Origin: 1-14-0-10-45-29 sp964532715 | Lineage (GTDB): Archaea; Micrarchaeota; Micrarchaeia; Anstonellales; Anstonellaceae | DNA: 7,844 nt | Assembly (NCBI GenBank): GCA_964532715.1 | Contig: CAZHIX010000045.1 | Location: 1 to 7,844, forward strand | Reading direction: 5' to 3' | Part shown: in pieces, positions 1-4,902 of the stretch | How positions within the stretch are numbered: position 1 is the first letter of the stretch | How the letters are laid out: each line of letters opens with the position of its first letter | Made by a program: the position numbers and the translations under genes | The notes under the pieces: model-generated | What the model saw: the letters and a program-made list of their open reading frames with translations, nothing else | Told to the model about the DNA's origin: nothing | Databases searched by the model: none

Positions 1-55
1 ACAAATTCACGAATTGAACTTGACTAAATTTTGCGTTTAATTATGCAACACCCTA
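1..55. repeat. 55-bp direct repeat, copy 1 (may extend left of the window)
   Basis: Positions 1-55 match 118-172 with one difference (C at 19, A at 136). The unit contains adjacent inverted repeats: AATTC/GAATT (4-15), TTGCGT/ATGCAA (31-48, one G-T pair) and the start of an 8-bp stem that closes downstream of the repeat. Because copy 1 starts at the first base of the window, its true left border is unknown and more copies may lie outside. No reading frame of useful length crosses it. Confidence 0.9.
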
Positions 56-68
56 CAAAATAGGGTGT
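48..68 (+). terminator. Perfect 8-bp hairpin, possible terminator of an upstream gene
   Basis: ACACCCTA (48-55) pairs perfectly with TAGGGTGT (61-68) around a 5-nt loop. T-runs follow at 73-76, 92-98 (seven T) and 111-115. On the plus strand this would suit a terminator or processed 3' end for a gene to the left of the window. In archaea T-runs matter more than hairpins, so the hairpin may have another role. Confidence 0.4.
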
Positions 69-117
69 CGCGTTTTATCTCTGAGCCACCCTTTTTTTGG
101 AAAACAACAATTTTTGC

Positions 118-172
118 ACAAATTCACGAATTGAAATTGACTAAATTTTGCGTTTAATTATGCAACACCCTA
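118..172. repeat. 55-bp direct repeat, copy 2
   Basis: This is the second copy, 117 bp after the first. The inner inverted repeats are kept, but the third stem is degraded: after CACCCTA (166-172) the opposing arm reads TAGGATAG, leaving only about 4 bp (CCTA/TAGG) with a longer A-rich loop. Similarity, with small gaps, continues to about 184. The copies are close enough to be a recent duplication or a maintained repeat. Confidence 0.9.
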
Positions 173-215
173 GCAAAAAATAGGATAGTAAAAACACAGA
201 CAATATGAGGTACAT

Positions 216-233
216 TTGCATTTACAAATGCAA
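216..233. promoter_or_regulatory. 18-bp near-perfect palindrome upstream of the CorC-like gene
   Basis: TTGCATTT (216-223) and AAATGCAA (226-233) are exact inverted repeats with a 2-nt spacer. A second, shifted pairing is possible in RNA: CATTTG (213-218) with CAAATG (225-230). The site lies 65-82 bp before the ATG at 298 and about 20 bp upstream of the likely TATA box, a usual place for an archaeal activator site. No regulator can be assigned. Confidence 0.45.
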
Positions 234-250
234 TGCTAAAATAAAATAAC

Positions 251-262
251 AAGATATTAAAA
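251..262 (+). promoter_or_regulatory. Putative TATA box for the CorC-like gene
   Basis: The AT-rich stretch AAGATATTAAAA lies 36-47 nt before the ATG at 298. With the usual archaeal distance of about 26 nt, transcription would start near 281-285, giving a short leader. No Shine-Dalgarno sequence is evident before this start. The assignment rests on spacing and composition only. Confidence 0.35.
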
Positions 263-297
263 GGTCTGCACGATATGTAATTTTGGTTTAGATAAAA

Positions 298-1527
298 ATG
301 GAAATTGAATTGATAGTGATTGTAGCGATGATATTGCTCTCTGCAACTTTTTCTGCGACTGAAGCGGCGATTTTGAGCGTAAATAGATTGAGACTCAAAT
401 ATCTAAAAAATAAATATCCAAACAGTCCTCAGATAGCAAGTCTTCTAAGAATTAAGACTCATACCTCTCGCACGATTATGGCGATTCTTGTAGGAAATAA
501 TGTTGCCAACATAAGTGCATCAGTATTGGTTGCACATATTACAACTACATATTATGGTGATGTTTATCTTGGAATTGCCACTGCTATATTGACACTGGTA
601 ATACTTATTGTTGGAGAGATTATTCCTAAGAATTATGCAACTTCAAATTCAGACAGTGTAGCAGTATTTATGGCACAGCCCATTGAAGTACTCACATATG
701 CGATTGGACCGATAATATTCGTACTTGAAAAGATTTCTGCACCAATAGTGGGAAATCAAAATTTTATTTCAAAAAAACCACATTTTAGCGAGGCAGAAAT
801 AAGAAGTGTTCTTGAGATAGGAGTAGAAGATAGGGCAATATCTAAAGATGAAAAAATTCTTTTAGAACGGGTTCTTGATTTTAACGATACGAGCATACAG
901 GAGATTATGACTCCAAAAAAACAAGTTAAGACTATGAACTATAAGGATACGGTTGAAAATGCACTTAAAAAAGTTGGAAAATATCGTAAAAATCGTTACC
1001 CAGTAATAGATGAAAACAATAAACCAGTAGGAGTAATATCTCAAAGAGAGATGCTAAGTTCTCAGAAAGAACAGTTAATATCTCAAATTATGGTGGAACC
1101 GTATTTTGTGTCAAAAGAAACAGTTGCATATGAACTTTTCAGAAATCTTCAAAGAAACAAACGTCAGATGGCAATAGTTATCGCAACTGATGGAACTATA
1201 GAGGGTATAGTTACTATGGAAGATTTGCTTGAAGAAATAGTTGGTGAAATTGAAGAACGCCCAAGTGGTATTGAACAACAACACTGGACAAAATCTGAAC
1301 TTATTGTGAGTGGAGATGCGCGACTTCACGACGTAGAAAAAGAACTTGGAATAAGTTTTGAACAATCACAAAGATTTGGTTCTGTAGGCGCATATATCCA
1401 ATATCAGCTAAGAAGATTACCTGCAAAACACGACACAATAATAACAAAAAGTATAAGAATTGAAATCACTGAAGTCTCAAAGGACTTTAGTAATCTCAAA
1501 GTCAAATTTTCAAAGATAGGGAAATGA
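298..1527 (+). CDS. CNNM/CorC (HlyC) family membrane protein with DUF21 and CBS domains
   Basis: This 409-aa protein has the full three-part architecture of the CNNM/CorB/CorC family. Residues 1-145 form the DUF21 membrane domain with about three membrane helices (near 3-25, 56-80, 84-108) and a further hydrophobic helix near 122-142. Signature motifs are FSATEAA near residue 18, GNN at 66-68 and GEIIPK at 106-111. A CBS pair follows (about 203-258 and 262-320), opening with IMTP at 203-206 and closing with EDLLEEIVGEI at 308-318. Residues 330-405 fit the CorC_HlyC C-terminal domain. Family members bind ATP-Mg at the CBS pair and move or regulate Mg2+ (and Na+) across the cytoplasmic membrane; archaeal homologues have been studied as Mg2+ transporters. 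The exact ion is inferred. The gene seems monocistronic and converges on the small minus-strand genes, 5 nt between stops. Confidence 0.93.
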   Translation: MEIELIVIVAMILLSATFSATEAAILSVNRLRLKYLKNKYPNSPQIASLLRIKTHTSRTIMAILVGNNVANISASVLVAHITTTYYGDVYLGIATAILTLVILIVGEIIPKNYATSNSDSVAVFMAQPIEVLTYAIGPIIFVLEKISAPIVGNQNFISKKPHFSEAEIRSVLEIGVEDRAISKDEKILLERVLDFNDTSIQEIMTPKKQVKTMNYKDTVENALKKVGKYRKNRYPVIDENNKPVGVISQREMLSSQKEQLISQIMVEPYFVSKETVAYELFRNLQRNKRQMAIVIATDGTIEGIVTMEDLLEEIVGEIEERPSGIEQQHWTKSELIVSGDARLHDVEKELGISFEQSQRFGSVGAYIQYQLRRLPAKHDTIITKSIRIEITEVSKDFSNLKVKFSKIGK

Positions 1528-1532
1528 TTGTG

Positions 1533-1658
1533 CTAATATTTGAAGATTTTGGAATTCACAGAGTTTAGGTGTGTGACTATTCTTGAGATTTTGTCGTTGA
1601 TATGGGTGCAATCTCTTTTTTGAAAAACCATACATTGCATACTTTCACTCATTTTCAC
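1533..1658 (-). CDS. Small protein (41 aa) with predicted coiled coil, second gene of a coupled pair
   Basis: The gene starts at GTG (1658-1656), overlapping the last bases of the upstream small gene as GTGA, and ends with TAG at 1533-1535. An 8-nt perfect ribosome-binding site GAGGTGAT (1669-1662) sits 3 nt before the start. An ATG two codons later is an alternative start. The product is not recognised. Residues 20-38 show I20, I24, I27, L31, V34 and I38, an exact 4-3-4-3-4 heptad spacing that predicts a short coiled coil. C9, C17 and H19 precede it (C-x7-C-x-H) and could bind metal, though this is speculative. Ile codons are mostly ATC, unlike the ATA-rich neighbours. It would be missed by callers with a 60-aa cut-off. 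Confidence rests on the ribosome-binding site, the overlap and the heptads. Confidence 0.6.
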   Translation of the reverse strand: MKMSESMQCMVFQKRDCTHINDKISRIVTHLNSVNSKIFKY

Positions 1659-1780
1659 AACATCACCTCGCTGATTTGCTCCTTTTCGTATTTTTCTCCT
1701 TTGTTACCAAAGATTATTTCTCCAGCAACCTTTATCGGCAGGAATTTGCATTTTTTGAACTGTTTTTCAATTCCTAACAT
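1655..1780 (-). CDS. Small Lys/Glu-rich protein (41 aa), first gene of a coupled pair
   Basis: The frame runs from ATG (1780-1778) to TGA (1657-1655) and overlaps the next small gene by 4 nt, the usual sign of translational coupling. A Shine-Dalgarno-like TGGGGGTGGT (1793-1784) lies 3 nt upstream, the same spacing as the next gene and argS. The product has eight Lys, six Glu and one Cys (C11), with a hydrophobic, likely beta-rich centre (FLPIKVAG near 13-20, EIIFG at 21-25) and a charged helix-like tail. No family is recognised. The frame stays open upstream; TTG at 1816 would add 12 mostly hydrophobic residues, but the ribosome-binding site favours the ATG. It diverges from the Lrp-type gene across 126 nt and may be its target. 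The antisense plus-strand frame here looks like a shadow. Confidence 0.58.
   Translation of the reverse strand: MLGIEKQFKKCKFLPIKVAGEIIFGNKGEKYEKEQISEVML
1662..1669 (-). promoter_or_regulatory. Ribosome-binding site of the second small gene
   Basis: On the minus strand GAGGTGAT is complementary to the conserved archaeal 16S rRNA 3' end (AUCACCUC) over all 8 nt. It lies inside the upstream small gene and 3 nt before the GTG at 1658, so it fixes that start and supports coupling. Confidence 0.7.
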
Positions 1781-1783
1781 GCA

Positions 1784-1793
1784 ACCACCCCCA
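1784..1793 (-). promoter_or_regulatory. Ribosome-binding site of the first small gene
   Basis: Read on the minus strand, TGGGGGTGGT matches the archaeal consensus AGGAGGTGAT at 7 of 10 positions and ends 3 nt before the ATG at 1780. It favours this ATG over in-frame upstream TTG 1816. Confidence 0.5.
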
Positions 1794-1813
1794 AGTATAA
1801 AGATACAGGTGAA

Positions 1814-1828
1814 CAATATAATAATAAA
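1814..1828 (-). promoter_or_regulatory. Putative TATA box for the small gene pair
   Basis: The minus strand reads TTTATTATTATATTG here, 34-48 nt before the ATG at 1780. A start about 26 nt downstream would fall near 1794, just leaving the G-rich ribosome-binding site in the leader. It lies between the small genes and the AT-rich repeats at 1841-1881. Confidence 0.35.
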
Positions 1829-1840
1829 TGATTAAAAAAC

Positions 1841-1881
1841 TAAAAATATTTCATAAAAAACGATAAAATGTAAAAATATTT
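1841..1881. promoter_or_regulatory. Paired AT-rich operator-like sites in the divergent gap
   Basis: The 11-nt word TAAAAATATTT occurs at 1841-1851 and again at 1871-1881, exactly 30 bp apart, or about three helical turns. Its core AAATATTT is palindromic. The right copy overlaps the likely TATA box of the Lrp-type gene and the left copy lies just upstream of the putative TATA box of the small genes. Lrp/AsnC proteins bind AT-rich, phased palindromic sites and often autoregulate, so these are good candidates for its own operators. AT-richness alone could produce one such word by chance. Confidence 0.45.
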
Positions 1882-1884
1882 AAA
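1872..1884 (+). promoter_or_regulatory. Putative TATA box of the Lrp-type regulator
   Basis: AAAAATATTTAAA is centred about 28 nt before the ATG at 1907. The usual archaeal spacing puts the transcription start at or within a few nt of that ATG, so the mRNA is probably leaderless, which fits the lack of a ribosome-binding site. Confidence 0.5.
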
Positions 1885-1906
1885 CTAAATAGACATAAAT
1901 ATATAC

Positions 1907-2905
1907 ATGAAAAACGAAAATATGAAAATAGATAAAATTGATAAACAGCTTTTATACTGGCTTGATTTGAATTGCAGAGATAGTTTAGGCTCTCTTGCAA
2001 AAAAAATGAGAACGACTCCGGCAAAAGTAAATTATAGGATGGCAAGACTCGTAGAGAATAATGCAATAACTTCATTTGTCACACTTGTAGACTATAGAAA
2101 ATTTGGAATGGCGGGCTGTTCGATATACTTTAAATTAAAAGAAATGGGAAATGAGGAACTAAAGCAGGTTGTAGAAAAAATAAAGCTAATAACAAGAGTC
2201 GTAGACCTCGTACTTACTACAGGTGCATACGATATGCAGATTGTACTTCTCATAAAAACACCAGATGATGCATCTGATGGACTTTGGAGCATTAGAGAAA
2301 TACTTGAACAGAATATATTAGAAGAAAGTATTGTTTTGTATTTGAGAACGCACTTTTTTTCAAGAGAAAATTTTTTAGATAAGAAAAATCAATCAGATAA
2401 TGAAAAACCAAGGTTAGTGTTTAGGTCTCATGAAAAAATAGTTGACATAGATCCGATTGATCACAAAATATTAACTGCAATGGCAGAAAGAGCAGATTTT
2501 CCAATATGGAAAATCGCAAAACATGTGGGTATACCAGGACCTACAGTTTATAGTCGCATAAAAAAGATGGAACGCGATAAAATAATTATAGGATATTCCG
2601 CAAAAATAAACCCAAATCTTAAGGGGTATCATTTATACAGGGTTTTAGTGAAACTCAGAAGAACCCCACACAGTAAAAGAGAGCGCATACTTGGTTTTTT
2701 GGATAGCCATCCACTAATATATCGCTCAACATTTACATTCGGAGCATATGATTTTACATATGATGCAAGAGTAGATGACGACTCAGAACTTAGAAAATTG
2801 CTAGTTCAAGTCTATGAAAACTTCAGTGACGAAGTGATTAGACAGGACTGGATTAGAGTTTATGAAATAATAAAGTTTGGCTTCTATATTAGTGATAAGA
2901 AGTGA
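1907..2905 (+). CDS. Double-module Lrp/AsnC family transcriptional regulator
   Basis: This 332-aa protein is twice the length of a usual Lrp/AsnC regulator (about 150 aa) and holds two complete modules. Module 1 has a winged helix-turn-helix at about 8-60 (opening IDKIDKQLL) and a RAM-type ligand domain at about 62-150 with GAYD at 106-109. After a charged linker (about 155-178), module 2 repeats this: helix-turn-helix at 180-235 (DIDPIDHKIL) and RAM at 238-325 with GAYD at 279-282. Single-module relatives form dimers and octamers that bind phased AT-rich DNA and sense amino acids; here one chain could act as a built-in dimer. ATG 1907 was chosen because it fits a leaderless transcript; ATG 1922 is an alternative. 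It is 4 nt upstream of argS, so probably co-transcribed, and divergent from the small gene pair. Targets and ligand are unknown; autoregulation is inferred. Confidence 0.9.
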   Translation: MKNENMKIDKIDKQLLYWLDLNCRDSLGSLAKKMRTTPAKVNYRMARLVENNAITSFVTLVDYRKFGMAGCSIYFKLKEMGNEELKQVVEKIKLITRVVDLVLTTGAYDMQIVLLIKTPDDASDGLWSIREILEQNILEESIVLYLRTHFFSRENFLDKKNQSDNEKPRLVFRSHEKIVDIDPIDHKILTAMAERADFPIWKIAKHVGIPGPTVYSRIKKMERDKIIIGYSAKINPNLKGYHLYRVLVKLRRTPHSKRERILGFLDSHPLIYRSTFTFGAYDFTYDARVDDDSELRKLLVQVYENFSDEVIRQDWIRVYEIIKFGFYISDKK

Positions 2906-2906
2906 T
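2897..2906 (+). promoter_or_regulatory. Ribosome-binding site deciding the argS start
   Basis: AAGAAGTGAT matches the archaeal consensus AGGAGGTGAT at 8 of 10 positions and ends 3 nt before TTG 2910. It overlaps the stop codon of the regulator gene (2903-2905), suggesting coupled translation. Confidence 0.6.
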
Positions 2907-2909
2907 TTA

Positions 2910-4790
2910 TTGGAATATAAAAATGAAATTGCAACTGTTCTTGCGCAGGTTAGTGGATGCACGTTTGAAGAGTGCGTGAATAGTCTTGTAACTCCAAAGG
3001 CAGGTCAAGCTGATCTTTGTTCTACGATTGCATTTTTGATTGCAAAAAAGAATAAACAAAATCCAGCAAAAAAAGCACAAGAAATTGCACAAAGCATGAG
3101 ATGCGAATATACTAAGAACATTGAAGCGCTTGGACCATATATTAATTTTTATTTTGATAATAAATTCTGGCAACAGAACGTAAATGCGGTTTGCACAGTA
3201 GGTGCAAAAAATATATTACAACAAAAAAATAAAACAGAAAAAAAACGAGTTATAGTAGAATTTCCATCCGTAAATCCAAATAAACCATGGCATGTTGGAC
3301 ACTTAAGAAATGCTATTTTAGGGGATAGTGTAGCAAGACTTTTTGAATACTGTGGGTATGTAGTGCAAAGAATTGATTATATTGATGATCTTGGATTGCA
3401 AGTTGCACAGTCTTATTGGGGATCTAAAAACTTGCCAACTGTGAAAGCCGATGAACAGCTAAAAAAGTTTGAAAATAAAAGGGATCACACTTGTGGATGG
3501 CAATATGTTGAAGCCTCAAAAAAGTTTGAGGACGAAAATGTCGCAAAACAAGTTAGAGAAATACTTAAGTTGATGGAAAAAGGAGATAATGAAGTTGCAA
3601 CTGATGCAAGAAATTTTGCACAACAGATAGTTGAAGCACAGTATCAAACTTCTTTTGCACTTGGTATATATCATGATGCACTAATATTTGAGTCAGATAT
3701 TATTAGAACTGTTTTCAAAGAAGGTCTTGAAAAAATAAAGCGTAGTGAAGCACTTGTTTTTGAAGAAAATGGAAAGAACAAAGGTTGCTGGGTAGTGAAA
3801 CTTCAGGATGTTTTAGGGTTTGAAGGTCTTGAAAATGCAGACAAAATACTTATACGTAGTGATAAGACTGCAACATATACGGGAAAAGACGTTGCATTTT
3901 CTTTATGGAAATTCGGTCTTGTAAAAAATGATTTTACATATAAAAAATTCATAAAACAACCAAACAACATATACGCACTTGCAACATGTGAAGATGGGGA
4001 AAAACATGATTTTGGCAAAGCGGATATATCAATAAACGTTATTGGAGTTGAACAAAGTTATCCTCAGAAGGTAATAAGTGCAGTTTTGCAAAAAATGGGA
4101 TATGCGCAACAGGCACAAAATTCAATACATCTTGCATATGAACATGTTGTTTTAGCTCAAGGAAAATTTTCGGGTAGAGCTGGAACTTGGATAAAGGCAC
4201 AAGGAGAGCAACTTGGGTATAGCGCTGATGAGCTCATAGAAGAAGTAATAAAAAGAGCGTATGAAAGAATTAGCGCAAAATATGAGCAAAAACAAATGGA
4301 GATTATATCACGTGCAGTTGGAATTTCTGCACTTAGATTTTCTTTTTTAAGAACAAGCTCAAATATCAAAATAGTGTTTGATTTTGATAGAGCGCTTTCT
4401 CTTAGCGGTGACTCAGGACCATATATACAATACGCATATGCACGAGCAAAAGGAATAATGAATAAGGTTGTTAATTTATCAGGATATAAAAAACAAGATT
4501 TAGATTTTAGTAAAATTGAATTTGAAGAAAAAGAGATTGCACTGTTGCGAGCTATGATAAAGTGGTATGAGGTAGTTGAATCTTGTCAAAAAAACGTTTA
4601 TGTGCACCCAGTATGTGATTATGCGATAGACTTAGCAGGAGAATTTAACAAATTTTACACTAGTTTACCAGTTATATCTGAAGAAGATGAAAAAAGAAAA
4701 AACGCCAGAGTATGCATTATTGAAGCATACTGTAAAATTATGCAGGACGTAATGTATATTTTGGGGATTGAACCACTTGATAAGATGTAG
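2910..4790 (+). CDS. argS: Arginyl-tRNA synthetase (class I)
   Basis: ArgRS charges tRNA-Arg with arginine using ATP in the cytoplasm. At 626 aa the protein is full length for the family. An N-terminal Add-1 domain (about 1-85) recognises the tRNA D-loop side. The catalytic Rossmann domain has HVGH at 128-131, inside NKPWHVGHLRN, and the KMSKS-loop equivalent KFSGRAG at 419-425. TATYTGKD is the family block for sugar and tRNA acceptor binding. The C-terminal DALR anticodon-binding domain starts near SGDSGPYIQYAYAR and includes the LAGEFNKFY block. The start is TTG 2910, set by the ribosome-binding site at 2897-2906 and by N-terminal fit; GTG 2892 and TTG 2877 are in frame but would overlap the regulator and lack such a site. 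It is the second gene of an operon with the Lrp-type regulator. Usual RSDGT reads RSDKT here, a minor deviation. Confidence 0.96.
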   Translation: MEYKNEIATVLAQVSGCTFEECVNSLVTPKAGQADLCSTIAFLIAKKNKQNPAKKAQEIAQSMRCEYTKNIEALGPYINFYFDNKFWQQNVNAVCTVGAKNILQQKNKTEKKRVIVEFPSVNPNKPWHVGHLRNAILGDSVARLFEYCGYVVQRIDYIDDLGLQVAQSYWGSKNLPTVKADEQLKKFENKRDHTCGWQYVEASKKFEDENVAKQVREILKLMEKGDNEVATDARNFAQQIVEAQYQTSFALGIYHDALIFESDIIRTVFKEGLEKIKRSEALVFEENGKNKGCWVVKLQDVLGFEGLENADKILIRSDKTATYTGKDVAFSLWKFGLVKNDFTYKKFIKQPNNIYALATCEDGEKHDFGKADISINVIGVEQSYPQKVISAVLQKMGYAQQAQNSIHLAYEHVVLAQGKFSGRAGTWIKAQGEQLGYSADELIEEVIKRAYERISAKYEQKQMEIISRAVGISALRFSFLRTSSNIKIVFDFDRALSLSGDSGPYIQYAYARAKGIMNKVVNLSGYKKQDLDFSKIEFEEKEIALLRAMIKWYEVVESCQKNVYVHPVCDYAIDLAGEFNKFYTSLPVISEEDEKRKNARVCIIEAYCKIMQDVMYILGIEPLDKM

Positions 4791-4853
4791 AATTAAACTG
4801 CTAAATTAAGTTGTGATTGAAAACACATCTGCGAGAGAAAAATACAATTGAAT

Positions 4854-4890
4854 CATACTACATTTAAAGCTTTAAAATTATTTTAGTATG
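4854..4890 (+). promoter_or_regulatory. Inverted repeat enclosing a palindrome, next to the ribosome-binding site
   Basis: CATACTA (4854-4860) and TAGTATG (4884-4890) are perfect inverted repeats. Between them lies the 14-bp palindrome TTTAAAGCTTTAAA (4863-4876). The right arm touches the ribosome-binding site GGGGTGA (4890-4896) of the next gene. If transcription starts upstream (a weak TATA-like AAAAATACA lies near 4839-4847) the leader could fold and limit ribosome access; otherwise it is a DNA-binding site. The rest of the 112-nt gap shows no gene and no T-tract, so read-through from argS is possible. Confidence 0.4.
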
Positions 4891-4896
4891 GGGTGA
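4890..4896 (+). promoter_or_regulatory. Ribosome-binding site of the CBS/S30AE-like gene
   Basis: GGGGTGA contains the archaeal core GGTGA and lies 6 nt before ATG 4903. It confirms that start and shows the gene has a leader or is read from the argS transcript, unlike the leaderless-looking neighbours. Confidence 0.65.
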
Positions 4897-4902
4897 GCTT
4901 GG

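Noticed and set aside
1..184. CRISPR array
   Set aside because: Only two copies, a 55-bp unit with a 62-bp interval and several internal inverted repeats; no further repeats or cas genes are visible.
1533..1780. One protein broken by a frameshift instead of two small genes
   Set aside because: The overlap GTGA and the perfect ribosome-binding site just before the second start point to coupled separate genes; still, homologue searches could reverse this.
1533..1780. Named toxin-antitoxin pair
   Set aside because: Size and arrangement would allow it, but no toxin or antitoxin family motif is visible in either product.
1602..1835. Plus-strand 77-codon reading frame in the gap before the regulator
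   Set aside because: It lacks a ribosome-binding site, its composition (Phe, His, Ser, Ile rich) is typical of an antisense frame, and the opposite strand holds two better-supported small genes.
2877..2909. Longer arginyl-tRNA synthetase start at TTG 2877 or GTG 2892
   Set aside because: Both overlap the regulator and lack a ribosome-binding site, while TTG 2910 has an 8/10 match 3 nt upstream and fits the usual N-terminus.
4791..4902. C/D-box RNA or tRNA in the gap after argS
   Set aside because: There is a GTGATTGA-like string but no proper C/D box pair, and no tRNA arm (such as a GGTTCGAAT-type T-loop) could be found.
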